64,000 nt of DNA from Bifidobacterium phasiani (GTDB lineage: Bacteria; Actinomycetota; Actinomycetes; Actinomycetales; Bifidobacteriaceae): assembly GCF_019331775.1 (NCBI RefSeq), contig NZ_JAHBBD010000008.1, forward strand, positions 30,894-94,893, read 5' to 3'. Below, one piece after another: positions 53,864-63,889 of the stretch. Below the pieces are notes generated by a model. It ran no database searches. It was not told the DNA's origin and saw nothing but the letters and a program-made list of their open reading frames with translations. Positions within the stretch are counted from its first letter, which is position 1. Each line of letters begins with the position of its first letter. The translations under genes and the position numbers were made by a program.

Positions 53864-55282
53864 CTACAGTCTGCTGAAGACGAGTCGGGACCCGATGATC
53901 GTGGCCATCGGCCGGCCGGTCACCCGCCAGCCGCCGAACGGCGTGTTGCGCGCCTTGGAATGGAAGCGCTCCGGGTCGACGGTCCAGGCGCGCGCGGTGT
54001 CGAGGATCGCCAGGTTCACCGATTCGGGGTGCTCGACCCTGCGCAGGTCCAGCGTGCGCTTGGTCGCGCAGGCGCTGCCGGTGTTCAGCAGTCCGGCGAC
54101 GTCGGTGGGCGTATGGCCCATCAGGCGCATCGGCGCGACGGCCATCAGCTCGATCAGGCGGCGCTCGGAGATGTAGCCGCCGTCGACGAGCTCCCTGTGG
54201 CACACGCCGTACGCGCATTCCAGGCCGATGATGCCGTTCGGCGCGGCCTCGAGCCCGGCGTTCTTCTCGTCCATCGTGTGCGGGGCGTGGTCGGTGGCGA
54301 TCAGGTCGACCGTTCCGTCCGCGATGGCGGCGATGACGGCCTGGCGGTCGGCGGCGGAGCGCAGCGGCGGGTTCATCTTGGCCAGCGGGCCGTATTCGAG
54401 GATCGCCTCGTCGCTCAGCGCGATGTAGTGCGGCGCGGTCTCGCAGGTGATCGGCAGCCCCTCGGCCTTGGCCCGGCGGATCGCCTCGAACGAGCCGGCG
54501 GTGCTGACGTGCTGGAAGTGCACGTGCGTGCCGGTGCGGCGGGCCGCCTCGATGTCGCGCGCGACGATGCGCAGCTCGGTGTCCTCCGGGATGCCCGGCA
54601 GGCCGAGCCGGCGCGAGACCGGGCCCTCGTTGATGAAGCCGGTGTCGTGGTGCTCGCAGTGCTCGATCAGGTACAACCCGGCGTCCTTGACGCGGCGCAG
54701 CACCTCGTCGAGGATCGCGTCCGGCACGGCCGAGCCGTCGTCGCTCACCGCGGTCACCGGATGCTCGACCGCGCGGCCGCGCTGCCGGGCGACGACGCCG
54801 GCCAGGTCGGTCGGCTCGCCGCCGGCGCGGCCCTTCGAGGCGCACACGCACAGGTCGTACGCCACCGGCAGCGCGACGCCGTGGTCCTGCTCGTAGTGCC
54901 GCAGGAAGTCGATGACGTCGCCGCGGCCCATCGCCAGCACCTCGTCGGCGCCGGGCCCGCCGGCGGCCACCGGCTCGCCGTCCATCGCGGGCACGGTGTT
55001 GGGCATGATGAGCACGTTGGTGTACCCGCCGGAGGCCGCGGCCGCGCAGCCGGAGACCATCGTCTCCTTGGCGGTCTGGCCCGGGTCGCGGAAGTGCACG
55101 TGCGGGTCGGCGAGGCCGGGCGCGACCGTCAGCCCGGTCGCGTCGATGCGGACGTCGCCGTCGGCCCCGGCCGCGGGCAGCGGGGTGTCGGGGTCGGTCA
55201 GCGGATGGTCTACGGTGCCGGGCAGCACGAGGTCGATGACCTCGCCGGTGTCCCACACCCTGACGTCGTGCAGTGTGATCAT
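53864..55282 (-). CDS. pyrC: Dihydroorotase
   Basis: 472 aa. Amidohydrolase metal motif GLADPHVHFRDPGQTAKE (residues about 56-73; type I dihydroorotase), YLIEHCEHH near 200, HVHFQHVSTAGS near 245, ATDHAPHT near 330. It cyclises carbamoyl aspartate. The ribosome site is weak before the ATG at 55282. It follows pyrI after 44 bp. Confidence 0.95.
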   Translation of the reverse strand: MITLHDVRVWDTGEVIDLVLPGTVDHPLTDPDTPLPAAGADGDVRIDATGLTVAPGLADPHVHFRDPGQTAKETMVSGCAAAASGGYTNVLIMPNTVPAMDGEPVAAGGPGADEVLAMGRGDVIDFLRHYEQDHGVALPVAYDLCVCASKGRAGGEPTDLAGVVARQRGRAVEHPVTAVSDDGSAVPDAILDEVLRRVKDAGLYLIEHCEHHDTGFINEGPVSRRLGLPGIPEDTELRIVARDIEAARRTGTHVHFQHVSTAGSFEAIRRAKAEGLPITCETAPHYIALSDEAILEYGPLAKMNPPLRSAADRQAVIAAIADGTVDLIATDHAPHTMDEKNAGLEAAPNGIIGLECAYGVCHRELVDGGYISERRLIELMAVAPMRLMGHTPTDVAGLLNTGSACATKRTLDLRRVEHPESVNLAILDTARAWTVDPERFHSKARNTPFGGWRVTGRPMATIIGSRLVFSRL

Positions 55283-55326
55283 GGTCGTGTCGCTTTCGTG
55301 GGTTGCTGGTCGGGTCGGCGCCGCGC

Positions 55327-55746
55327 CTACAGCTTGGCTTCCTCGTCGCAGTAGTCGCAGCGGTACTCCTGGCGTCCGGAGTGCGCCAGGTGGAACATCT
55401 GGTCGATGCCGCGCTCGGTCGTCGTCACGCAGCGCGGGTTCGCGCAGGTGATGACGTTGACGACGTGCTCGGGCAGGTGCGGCTGCACCTTGTCGACGAT
55501 GGCGCCGCCGCGCACGATGTCGACGGTCGCCTCGCGCGCCACGAGGCCCAGCACGTCGAGGTCGATGTCCTCCACGTCCTCGATCTTGATGATGTCCTTC
55601 GAGCCGTGGCGCCGGCTGGTGGTGTTCATGATGAGCGCCAGCCGCGTCTTGGCCGGGTCGATCTTGAGATACTGCAGCACCTTGAGCGCCGTGCCGGCGG
55701 GCACGTGGTCGATGATGATGCCGTCCTGGATGCTGGTGACCTCCAT
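55327..55746 (-). CDS. pyrI: Aspartate carbamoyltransferase regulatory subunit
   Basis: 139 aa. ITS: the N-terminal allosteric domain (IIIDHVPAGTALKVLQYLKID, DIIKIEDVEDIDLDVLGLVAREATVDIV) and C-terminal zinc domain with Cys motifs CANPRC and CDYC. PyrI binds CTP/ATP and tunes PyrB. Its ATG overlaps the pyrB stop by one base (TGATG). Confidence 0.95.
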   Translation of the reverse strand: MEVTSIQDGIIIDHVPAGTALKVLQYLKIDPAKTRLALIMNTTSRRHGSKDIIKIEDVEDIDLDVLGLVAREATVDIVRGGAIVDKVQPHLPEHVVNVITCANPRCVTTTERGIDQMFHLAHSGRQEYRCDYCDEEAKL

Positions 55747-56744
55747 CAGGCCTGCACCTCCTTGGGTTCGAGCGGGACGTATCCGGGCAGGTCGTCGCCG
55801 ATGACCGAGCTCATCAGCGCCATGCGCATGAGCATGCCGTTCTTGACCTGTTCGAAGTAGGCGGCGCGCGGGTCGTCGTCGACCTCGACGGCGATTTCGT
55901 TGACGCGCGGCAGCGGGTGCAGCACGGCCATCTCGGGGCGGGCCAGCGCGAGCTTGGACTCGTCGAGGATGTACGTGTCGCGCAGGCGCAGGTAGTCGTC
56001 CTCGTTGAAGAAGCGCTCCTTCTGCACACGGGTCATGTACAGCGCGTCCAGGTCGCCGATCACCGAGACCAGGTCGCGCACCTCCACGTACGAGCACGAC
56101 GGCGTCGCGTCGATGCGGTCGAGCACGTACTGCGGGGTGCGCAGCTCATCCGGGCTGATGAGCACGAAGCGCACGTTGCCGAACCGGCACAGCGTCTCGA
56201 TCAGCGAGTGCACGGTGCGTCCGAAGGTCAGGTCGCCGCACAGGCCGATGGTCAGGTCGGTGACGCGGCCGAAGCGCGACTGCAGCGTGGCCAGGTCGGC
56301 CAGCGTCTGCGTGGGGTGCATGTGGCCGCCGTCGCCGGCGTTGACGACCGGGACCGAGGCGGCGCGGGAGGCGACCAGCGCCGCGCCCTCCTTGGGGTGG
56401 CGGATGGCCACGACGTCGACGTAGTTCGACACGGTCTTGAGCGTGTCGGCGATCGACTCGCCCTTGGTCACCGAGGCGAGCTGGGCGCCGGCGAAGCCGA
56501 TGACCTTGCCGCCCAGCCGCAGCATCGCGGTCTCGAAGCTCAGGCGAGTGCGCGTGCTCGGCTCATAAAACAACGTGGCGAGCACCCGTCCGTCACAGGT
56601 GTGCGCCACGTCCTTGCGATGGGAATCGATATATGTCGCTTTGCGGATCAGATCCGTGATCTGGGGAATGGAAAGATCGTCGAGCGTGATCACGCTTCTG
56701 CCGACCATCGGCGTCTCGACGGCCGGTTCGGATGCTCGGGACAA
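55746..56744 (-). CDS. pyrB: Aspartate carbamoyltransferase catalytic subunit
   Basis: 332 aa. Carbamoyl-phosphate loop FYEPSTRTRLSFE near 58, ATPase-like loop KGESIADTLKTV, PVVNAGDGGHMHPTQTLAD near 145 and HPLPRVNEIAVEVD near 283. Start choice: a TTG at 56744 has GAAAGG 7 nt upstream; an ATG at 56708 and a GTG at 56783 lack one. The first ~12 residues are not conserved, so an ATG start at 56708 is still possible. PyrB begins the pathway and the operon. Confidence 0.93.
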   Translation of the reverse strand: MSRASEPAVETPMVGRSVITLDDLSIPQITDLIRKATYIDSHRKDVAHTCDGRVLATLFYEPSTRTRLSFETAMLRLGGKVIGFAGAQLASVTKGESIADTLKTVSNYVDVVAIRHPKEGAALVASRAASVPVVNAGDGGHMHPTQTLADLATLQSRFGRVTDLTIGLCGDLTFGRTVHSLIETLCRFGNVRFVLISPDELRTPQYVLDRIDATPSCSYVEVRDLVSVIGDLDALYMTRVQKERFFNEDDYLRLRDTYILDESKLALARPEMAVLHPLPRVNEIAVEVDDDPRAAYFEQVKNGMLMRMALMSSVIGDDLPGYVPLEPKEVQA

Positions 56745-56799
56745 CGGCACACCTTTCGTGAGTGAATCGGACAAGGCGGCCACATCAGTGACCTATCCG

Positions 56800-56837
56800 A
56801 CTATAGACCGTTTTTGCGACACCTCGGTGCCACCGAG
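56800..56837 (-). promoter_or_regulatory. Probable pyr operon promoter and operator
   Basis: Minus strand: -10 TATAGT (56800-56805). CTCGGTGCCACCGAG (56823-56837) is a perfect 7-1-7 palindrome covering the expected -35 region. The start point near 56794 leaves a 50-nt leader to the TTG. No attenuator stem with a T-run is visible, so repressor control is more likely than PyrR attenuation (inference). Confidence 0.5.
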
Positions 56838-56897
56838 TGTTCACCGGTGTCGCGGCCGCGCGACCGGCGGGGGCATGCCGCGCGGCCGCGGCGGCGC

Positions 56898-59800
56898 TCA
56901 GCCCTCCATACCGTAGAACAGGCGCCCCATCACGTCGCGGGCCTTGCGCATCACGCCGAGCAGGTCGTTCTCGAACACCTGGCCGCGGTGGGCGTCGTAG
57001 CCGAGGTAGACGGCCACGCCGCCCAGCGAGTACACGTCGTCGGGCAGGATGTCCGCCTGGTTGGCGCGGCCGTTCCACAGGTAGTTGCCGTTGCGCGCGG
57101 CCGTGCACAGCCGCCACGCCTCGCGCAGCTGGCCCGCGTCCTCGGGGCCTATCAGCCCGAGCCGCTCCAGCTCGCCGAGCGCGCCGAGCGTCGAGTTCAC
57201 GCGCAGCTCCTCGTGCCGGCCCGCATGCTCGAGCTGCAGCAGCTGCACGGTCCACTCCACGTCGCTCAGACCGCCCTTGCCGAGCTTGAGATGGCGTTCG
57301 CGGCGCACGCCGCGCGGCAGCCGCTCCGATTCCATCCGGGCCTTGAGCCTGCGGATCTCGCCCAGCTCGGCCTGAGTCAGCGGGCGGTCCGGGTAGCGCA
57401 GCGGGTCGGCGATGTTCTCCAGGAAGTCGCGCGCCAGGTCGGGGTCGCCGGCCGCGTGGCGGGCGCGCAGCAGCGCCTGGTGCTCCCAGGTGCTCGCCCA
57501 CGAGGCGTAGTACTCCCGGCAGGATTCGTAGGAGCGGATCAGCGGGCCGTTCTTGCCCTCGGGCCGCAGGTCCAGGTCGAGTTCGATCTTCTGCTCGAGC
57601 GTGGTCGGGCCCTGCAGGATCTGGCGGAGCGCGTCGGTCACCTTGCGGGCGAACCGGTTGGCCGTCGCGTCGTCGGCGTCGTCGGGCCGGTAGACGAGCA
57701 TCGCGTCGGCGTCGGAGCTGAAGTTCACCTCGCGCCCGCCGTAGCGGCCCATCGCGATGACGGCGATGGCCGCGGGCGCCCGGTCCAGTCCGTCCTGTTC
57801 GATCCGGTCGCGCACCGCCCACGCCAGCGCGGCGTCGATGATCGCGTCGTACACGTCGGTCATGCCGTGCAGGCTGGCCTCCCCGTCGATGACGCCGTTC
57901 ATCCACCCCAGTCCGATGCGCTCGATCTCGTGGCGGCGCATCGCGCGCACCGAGGTGGCGAAGTCGCGCATGTCGTGCGCGTTGCGCTCCAGCGTCGCGC
58001 GGCACTGCACGTCCAGGCTCTCCCGGGTGCGCGGGCGCAGCGCCTCGTCGTCGCCCAGCCAGGTGACCGACTCCACGGACTTGTTCAGCGCGTCGCCGAG
58101 GAATCGCGAGTTCGACAGCACGTGGCACAGGCGCTGCGCGGCCGACGGCGAGTCGCGCAGGAAGCCCAGGTACCTGCTCTCCTCGCCGAAGTGCTCCTCC
58201 AGCCTTCGCCAGCCCAGCAGACCCATGTCCGGGTTCTGCCCCTCGCCGAGCCACTGCAGCGCGGCCGGCAGGATGATGCGGTTGATCTTCGCCGCGCGCG
58301 AGATGCCGTTGGTCAGCGCGCCGACGTGGCGCATCGCGGCGTCCGGGTCCTCGAACCCGATGGACGAGAACCGCTCGTGCATCGCCTGGTCGGACAGCTG
58401 GATCTCCTCGTCGTCGAGCTGCGCGCTGATCGGCAGCATCGGCCGGTAGTAGATGTCCAGGTGCAGGTGGCGCACCTCGCGGCGCGTCTCGTCGTACTGG
58501 GCCACCAGCTCCTCGGGGTGCATCCGGAAGGCGCGCGCCAGCCGGCGCAGCTCGGGGTTGCGGTTCAGCTCGTCGACGCTTGCCTCGCGCTTGCGCTCCA
58601 GCCCGCCCGTGCTCGCCGCGCCGAGGTCGGGGAACAGATGGGTGCGCTTGAGCGCCCACATCTGCTGGCGGTGCTCGAGCACGCGCTCGAAGCGGTAGTC
58701 CCACGACAGGCGCACGGCCTGCTTGCGCGAGACGTAGCCGCCGTCGGACAGGGCCTTGAGCGATTCGAGCGTGGAGCGGGTGCGCAGCGACTCGTCGGCG
58801 CGGCCGTGCACGAGCTGGAGCATCTGCACGGTGAACTCCACGTCGCGCAGACCGCCCTTGCCGAGCTTGATCTCGCGGTCCTTGAGGTTCGCGGGGATGA
58901 GGTTCTCCACGCGCCGGCGCATCGCCTGGCAGTCGTTGACGAAGTTGTCGCGCCTGGAGGCCGACCACACGAACGGGCGGGTCATGTCCATGTACGCCCG
59001 GCCGAGCTCGGGGTCGCCGGCCACCGGTCGCGCCTTGAGCAGCGCCTGGAACTCCCAGTTCTCGGCCCACTGCTCGTAATAGCCGCGGTGCGACTCCAGC
59101 CGGCGCACCAGCGGGCCGTCCTTGCCCTCGGGGCGCAGGCCGCCGTCGATCTGCCACAGCGCCGGCTCGGCCACGCCCATGATCACCGACTGGCACACGC
59201 GCTGCAGCGTGGTCGCCATCTTCGTGCCGATGCGCGTCAGCGTCGTCGTATCGACGTCGTCGGCCGGCTCCACGACGTAGATCAGGTCGACGTCCGAGAC
59301 GTAGTTGAGCTCCTGCGCGCCGAGCTTGCCCATGCCGATGACGGCGAAGCGGCAGCGTTCGCTGCCGGCGACCTCGTGCCGGGCGATGGCCAGCGCGCCC
59401 TCGAGCGCCGCGTCGGCCAGGTCGGACAGCGCGCGGCTGACCTGCGGCTGCACGCTGATCGGTTCGGCCGCGGTGACGTCCATCGCCATGACGGCGGCGA
59501 GCTGCCTGTGATAGGCGGCGCGCAGACCGGTGGCGGCCTGCGCGATCGGGAGCGAGGCGACGGGCGCGGCGTCGCCCGGATCGGCGCCGACGGCGGTAAG
59601 GATGTGCGCGCGGCGTTCGGCGGCGCCGAAGTGCCGGCTGCCGCAGCGGTCGATCGAGGCCGCCTCGACGAGTTCGGGGCGGAAGCGCATCATCTTGCCC
59701 ATCGCGTCGGAGGCGCCCAGCACGGTCATCAGCCGGCCAAACGCCGGCTCGTCCGGCAGGATGTCCATCAGGCGGGACTGCTGGCTCTGCTGGGCGAGCA

Positions 59801-59996
59801 CGATGTCGGTCAGGTTGCGCAGCGCGGTGTCGGGGTCGCAGGCGTTGCCGAGCGCGCGCAGCGCCAGGCCCAGCCGCTGGTCGTCCAGGCCGGCGCGGCG
59901 CAGCTCGTCGAAGCTGCGGCGAGCCTGGTCCAGATCCTGCAGTCCCGCGTGGATGAGGTCGCGGACGGTGACGGTGAATCCTGCTGAAGAGTCCAT
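56898..59996 (-). CDS. glnE: Glutamine synthetase adenylyltransferase/deadenylase
   Basis: 1032 aa. Two nucleotidyltransferase domains. First (adenylyl-removing): FAVIGMGKLGAQELNYVSDVDLIYV near 215-240; second (transferase): IAVIAMGRYGGREVNFSSDADAMLVY near 740-765. Between and after are helical domains with LGKGGLRDVEFTVQMLQLVHG and LGKGGLSDVEWTVQLLQLEHA, the paired conserved motifs. GlnE switches glutamine synthetase by AMP attachment or removal. The ATG at 59996 has GGAA just before it; a TTG three codons earlier is less likely. Confidence 0.96.
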   Translation of the reverse strand: MDSSAGFTVTVRDLIHAGLQDLDQARRSFDELRRAGLDDQRLGLALRALGNACDPDTALRNLTDIVLAQQSQQSRLMDILPDEPAFGRLMTVLGASDAMGKMMRFRPELVEAASIDRCGSRHFGAAERRAHILTAVGADPGDAAPVASLPIAQAATGLRAAYHRQLAAVMAMDVTAAEPISVQPQVSRALSDLADAALEGALAIARHEVAGSERCRFAVIGMGKLGAQELNYVSDVDLIYVVEPADDVDTTTLTRIGTKMATTLQRVCQSVIMGVAEPALWQIDGGLRPEGKDGPLVRRLESHRGYYEQWAENWEFQALLKARPVAGDPELGRAYMDMTRPFVWSASRRDNFVNDCQAMRRRVENLIPANLKDREIKLGKGGLRDVEFTVQMLQLVHGRADESLRTRSTLESLKALSDGGYVSRKQAVRLSWDYRFERVLEHRQQMWALKRTHLFPDLGAASTGGLERKREASVDELNRNPELRRLARAFRMHPEELVAQYDETRREVRHLHLDIYYRPMLPISAQLDDEEIQLSDQAMHERFSSIGFEDPDAAMRHVGALTNGISRAAKINRIILPAALQWLGEGQNPDMGLLGWRRLEEHFGEESRYLGFLRDSPSAAQRLCHVLSNSRFLGDALNKSVESVTWLGDDEALRPRTRESLDVQCRATLERNAHDMRDFATSVRAMRRHEIERIGLGWMNGVIDGEASLHGMTDVYDAIIDAALAWAVRDRIEQDGLDRAPAAIAVIAMGRYGGREVNFSSDADAMLVYRPDDADDATANRFARKVTDALRQILQGPTTLEQKIELDLDLRPEGKNGPLIRSYESCREYYASWASTWEHQALLRARHAAGDPDLARDFLENIADPLRYPDRPLTQAELGEIRRLKARMESERLPRGVRRERHLKLGKGGLSDVEWTVQLLQLEHAGRHEELRVNSTLGALGELERLGLIGPEDAGQLREAWRLCTAARNGNYLWNGRANQADILPDDVYSLGGVAVYLGYDAHRGQVFENDLLGVMRKARDVMGRLFYGMEG

Positions 59997-60119
59997 GGGT
60001 TCCAATGTACCCGGTCGAAGCCGCTCGAACGGGCGCGCATCTCACCGTCGGGGCGCCGCGTCGGGGGTGCCCCGACGGTCATCGCCCGCCGCGGGGGCGC
60101 GCGGGCGCGCTGCCGCGGG

Positions 60120-60962
60120 TCAGTGGAACAGCCCCTTGACGTTGGCCCAGATGCGGCGGGTGACGCCAGGGTGGTTCATCGTGTACAGGTGGATGCCGTC
60201 GACCCCGCGGGCGACCAGGTCGGCGATCTGCTCGGAGGCGTAGATGATGCCGGCCTCCCGGAGCGTGGCCGGGTCGTCGCCCCACCGGTCGAGCATGACC
60301 GCCAGCCGCTCGGGGACCTTGGAGGAGCACATGCCGGTCATGCGGCGCACCGAGGCGGCGTTGGTCACCGGCATGATGCCCGCCTCGATCGGCACGTCGA
60401 TGCCGGCGGCGCGGGCCTTGTCGAGGAATCGCAGGAAGTCCCGGTCGTCGTAGAACAGCTGCGAGATCAGATGCGAGGCGCCGGCGTCCACCTTGAGCCT
60501 GAGGTGGGCGATGTCCTCGTCGAGGTCCCTGGACTGCGGGTGGCACTCCGGGTAACAGGCGCCGTACACCGCCATCTCGGGGTGCGTGCGGCGGATGTAG
60601 GCGGCCAGGTCGCTGGCGTGGTGGAACACGCCGGCCGGCTCGCGCTCCGGATTGCGGTCGCCGCGCAGCGCCAGCACGGCGGCGACCTTGGCCTGGACGA
60701 ACATGTCGAGCGCCTCGTCGGCCTGCTCGCGCGTGAGGTACTGGCAGGTCAGGTGCGCGACGGCGGGGATGCCGTACTCGGTGCGGATCGTGTTGGCGAT
60801 GCGCGCGGTGGCGGTGCGGTCCGACTGCTTGCCGGTGCCGTAGGTCACCGAGATGAACGCCGGGTCGACGCCCCGCAGGCCGTCGAGCGTGTCGTAGATC
60901 GTGCCGACGGGGGCGGTGCGCTTGGGAGGGAAGACCTCCAGGGAGAACAGGGGCTTGGTCAT
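60120..60962 (-). CDS. metF: Methylenetetrahydrofolate reductase
   Basis: 280 aa. LEVFPPKRT (residues 8-16), FISVTYGTGK near 36, VAHLTCQYLTREQADEAL near 68, LALRGDRNPE near 93, and SHLISQLFYDDRDFLRFLDKARAAGIDVPIEAGIMPV near 160-195. It makes 5-methyl-THF for methionine synthesis. GGAAGG lies upstream of the ATG at 60962, consistent with initiation there. Behind metE in the same direction with a hairpin between. Confidence 0.94.
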   Translation of the reverse strand: MTKPLFSLEVFPPKRTAPVGTIYDTLDGLRGVDPAFISVTYGTGKQSDRTATARIANTIRTEYGIPAVAHLTCQYLTREQADEALDMFVQAKVAAVLALRGDRNPEREPAGVFHHASDLAAYIRRTHPEMAVYGACYPECHPQSRDLDEDIAHLRLKVDAGASHLISQLFYDDRDFLRFLDKARAAGIDVPIEAGIMPVTNAASVRRMTGMCSSKVPERLAVMLDRWGDDPATLREAGIIYASEQIADLVARGVDGIHLYTMNHPGVTRRIWANVKGLFH

Positions 60963-60995
60963 GGTGGAAGGCTTTCTGTCGTGGTCCGGGAACGG

Positions 60996-61038
60996 GCCGG
61001 GTCCCCGGCGGCGCGTCGCGTCGCGGCGGGGACCCGGC
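60996..61038 (-). terminator. Hairpin between metE and metF
   Basis: GCCGGGTCCCC (60996-61006) pairs with GGGGACCCGGC (61028-61038). No T-run follows on the minus strand, so this may modulate metF relative to metE rather than end transcription. Confidence 0.6.
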
Positions 61039-61061
61039 TGCTTGTGGCTTGCTGCGGATGG

Positions 61062-63371
61062 TCAGCGGGCGGCCAGGCGGGCGCGCACGGCGCGCGTGGC
61101 CTCGACCATGTGCTCCAGGCTCGGCCAGGTCTCCTCGTTGCCGCGGGTCTTCAGGCCGCAGTCCGGGTTGATCCACACCTTGGAGGCGTCCATCTTCGCC
61201 AGGATCTGGTCGATGCGCTCGACGATCTCGTCGGTCGAGGGGATGCGCGGGCTGTGGATGTCGTAGACGCCCGGGCCCGCCTCGGTCTCGAAGTTCGCGT
61301 CGTGGATGGCGTCGAGCACCACCAGGTCGCCGCGCGAGGCCTCGAAGGAGATCACGTCGGCATCCATCGCGTCGATGTCGCGTATGATGTCGTTGAACTC
61401 CGAGTAGCACATGTGCGTATGGATCTGCGTGGTCGGCCTGACGGCCGAATGCACCAGGCGGAACGCGGGGATCGCCCAGTCGAGGTAGCGCGCGTGCCAG
61501 TCGGAGCGGCGCAGCGGCAGCTTCTCGCGCAGGGCCGCCTCGTCGATCTGGATGACGCGGATGCCGGCGGCCTCCAGGTCGAGCACCTCGTCGCGGATGG
61601 CGAGGGCCAGCTGCTGCGTCTGCAGCTCGTGGGAGACGTCCTCGCGCGGCCACGACCAGTTCAGGATCGTCACCGGGCCGGTGAGCATGCCCTTGACCAC
61701 GCGGTCGGTGCGGCTCTGCGCGTAGGAGCTCCAGCCGACGGTGATCGGCTCGCGGCGCGAGACGTCGCCCCACACGATCGGCGGCTTGACGCAGCGGGTG
61801 CCGTAGGACTGCACCCAGGCGTTGCGGGTGAACAGGAAGCCGTTGAGCCGCTGGCCGAAGTACTCCACCATGTCGTTGCGCTCGAACTCGCCGTGCACGA
61901 GCACGTCCAGGCCGATGCCCTCCTGGCGGGCGATGACCTCGTCGATCCGGTCGCGGATGAAGGCGTCGTAGTCCTCGCGGTTCAGCTCGCCCTTGCGCAG
62001 GCGGGCGCGCGCGGCGCGGACCTCGGCGGTCTGCGGGAACGAGCCGATCGTCGTGGTCGGCAGCAGCGGCAGGCCCAGCGCCTCGCGCTGCCGGCGCTGG
62101 CGTTCGGCGCGGGCCGGCCGGCGGACGAAGTCGTCGTCGGTCAGCGCGGCGAGGCGGGCGGCCACCGCCTGGTCCGGGGCCACGCGCGTGCCGTCGAACA
62201 GCGCCTGGTTGGCCGCCAGCGCCTCGGAGGCGCGCTTGGCGTCCTCGTCGGCGTCGGCCAGCTCGGCGATCTCGCGCACCTCGCCCAGCTTCTCCGCGGC
62301 GAACGCGAAGTGACGGCGCACGTCGTCGCCCAGCCCGTCCTCGCCGGCGGTGCTGAACGGCACGTGCAGCAGCGAGCAGGCGGTGGCCACGGCGACGTTC
62401 GGGGTGACCCTCCGCAGCGCGTCGACCAGGCCGAGGCTGGCCGCATAGTCGTTGCGCCAGATGTTGCGGCCGTTGACGACGCCGGCGAACAGCACGGTGG
62501 ACTCCCCCGCGCCGTACTTGCCGACGGCGGCCAGGTTCTCGTCGCGCCCCTCGATCAGGTCCAGGCCGATGCCGTCGAAGCCGAGCAGGACGACCGTCTC
62601 GTACACGTCGGCGATGTGGCCGAAGTAGGTGTTGAGCAGCACCTTGACGCCGTCGGCGCGCGCGGGCAGGATCTTCGTGTACAGCGACTTGAACAGCTCG
62701 ACGTCGCCCGGCTCCTTGTCGAGCACCAGGTACGGCTCGTCGAACTGGATCCAGGTGGCGCCCAGCTCGGCGAAGCGGGTCAGCGCCTGGGCGTAGGCCT
62801 GCGCCACGGCGTTGATCAGGCCGCGGTCGAAGGTCAGCGGCTCCGCCTTGGCGTTGCGGGCGAGCTTGAGGAAGGTGTACGGGCCGACGAGGACCGGCTT
62901 GGTGTGGATGCCCAGCGCCTTGGCCTCCTCGAACTCGTCGAAGGGCTTGGTGCCGTTGAGCCGGATGTCGGTGGCGTCGTCGATCTCCGGGACCAGGTAG
63001 TGGTAGTTGGTCGTGAACCACTTCTTCATCGGCAGCGCGGTGACGTCGCCCTTGTCGCCCTGATAGCCGCGCGCCATCGCGAACAGCGTGTCCTCGGGGT
63101 CGGCGAAGGCGAGGCGCGCGTAGCGCTGCGGCACCGCGTTGAGCAGGATCGCGGTGTCCAGGACCTGGTCGTAGTAGCTGAAGTCGTTGCTCGGGATCAG
63201 GTCGATGCCGGCATCGGCCTGCAGGCGCCAGTGGCGCTCGCGCAGCCGCCTGGCGGTCGCGCGCACCTCGTCGAGACCGTGCCGGCCCTTCCAGTACCCC
63301 TCGATCGACTTCTTGAGCTCGCGGTCGCCGCCGATGCGCGGGAATCCGGACACGGATGTCAATGCGGTCAT
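61062..63371 (-). CDS. metE: Cobalamin-independent methionine synthase
   Basis: 769 aa. N-terminal domain from [24 protein letters not shown]-terminal zinc-binding parts [18 protein letters not shown] near 495, the [11 protein letters not shown] histidine/cysteine motif near 658 and [12 protein letters not shown] near 740. It transfers the methyl of 5-methyl-THF (triglutamate) to homocysteine. GGAGGAAG precedes the ATG at 63371. In-frame codons upstream to 63914 run into repeat DNA and are not coding. Confidence 0.96.
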   Translation of the reverse strand: MTALTSVSGFPRIGGDRELKKSIEGYWKGRHGLDEVRATARRLRERHWRLQADAGIDLIPSNDFSYYDQVLDTAILLNAVPQRYARLAFADPEDTLFAMARGYQGDKGDVTALPMKKWFTTNYHYLVPEIDDATDIRLNGTKPFDEFEEAKALGIHTKPVLVGPYTFLKLARNAKAEPLTFDRGLINAVAQAYAQALTRFAELGATWIQFDEPYLVLDKEPGDVELFKSLYTKILPARADGVKVLLNTYFGHIADVYETVVLLGFDGIGLDLIEGRDENLAAVGKYGAGESTVLFAGVVNGRNIWRNDYAASLGLVDALRRVTPNVAVATACSLLHVPFSTAGEDGLGDDVRRHFAFAAEKLGEVREIAELADADEDAKRASEALAANQALFDGTRVAPDQAVAARLAALTDDDFVRRPARAERQRRQREALGLPLLPTTTIGSFPQTAEVRAARARLRKGELNREDYDAFIRDRIDEVIARQEGIGLDVLVHGEFERNDMVEYFGQRLNGFLFTRNAWVQSYGTRCVKPPIVWGDVSRREPITVGWSSYAQSRTDRVVKGMLTGPVTILNWSWPREDVSHELQTQQLALAIRDEVLDLEAAGIRVIQIDEAALREKLPLRRSDWHARYLDWAIPAFRLVHSAVRPTTQIHTHMCYSEFNDIIRDIDAMDADVISFEASRGDLVVLDAIHDANFETEAGPGVYDIHSPRIPSTDEIVERIDQILAKMDASKVWINPDCGLKTRGNEETWPSLEHMVEATRAVRARLAAR

Positions 63372-63640
63372 GCTTCCTCCTGATGATGGGCGGCGGCGCG
63401 GGCATCCGGCGTCTCGAACGGGCCGGGGCCGGCCGAGACGCCGGGCGGTCCGGCGGCGCCGGTCCGGGTCGGACCGTCGTGCGGGCCGTTCGGGGCGATG
63501 GGCGCGCTGCCGCATGGTTCGCCACGATTGCGTCGCGGCAAGATTATCAGAGAAACCTTGCTTATAAGGCATCAGGAGAATTTGAGTGTCGTTATAAATT
63601 TGATTTATAACGTTTGGTGGGACGGAAGCGTGTCGTATCG
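63372..63640. promoter_or_regulatory. metE upstream region with AT-rich palindrome
   Basis: CGTTATAAAT-TTG-ATTTATAACG (63590-63612) is a perfect 10-3-10 inverted repeat in an AT-rich island (63540-63612), 219 bp upstream of metE. CTTATAAG at 63561 is another palindrome. It may bind the methionine regulator. 63372-63540 shows no gene and no recognisable riboswitch. Confidence 0.6.
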
Positions 63641-63885
63641 CAGGGATGTGCGGAATCCCCGGAACGGATTCCAAGGTGCACCGTTCCGTACCCTCGTGGC
63701 AAGCAACCACCGGGAGCCGATTCCGGGGTGCGTCGTGTCCGCATCCGTGGCACGGAACCTCCTGTAATCGATTCTGGATGGCTGTGCTACACCTTTTCGT
63801 GGTACGGAACCTGTGGAAAACGATTCTGGACGGCACCGTACCGTACCTCCGCGGTACGGAACCTCCAGGAGTCTGTCTTGTTTCG
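63641..63885. repeat. Degenerate ~52-bp tandem repeats
   Basis: Four to five imperfect units with core GGTACGGAACCTC...GGA-N-CGATTC(T/C)GGANGG. The GATTC(T/C) cores start at 63667, 63719, 63770 and 63822 (spacings 52, 51, 52). All six frames are partly open, and no protein is recognised. Confidence 0.7.
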
Positions 63886-63889
63886 GCGG

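Noticed and set aside
56709..56800. PyrR-type attenuator before pyrB
   Set aside because: No terminator/anti-terminator pair with a T-run between the promoter and pyrB.
63372..63590. Riboswitch before metE
   Set aside because: I could not find SAM or cobalamin riboswitch core motifs; the region looks like plain GC-rich leader DNA.
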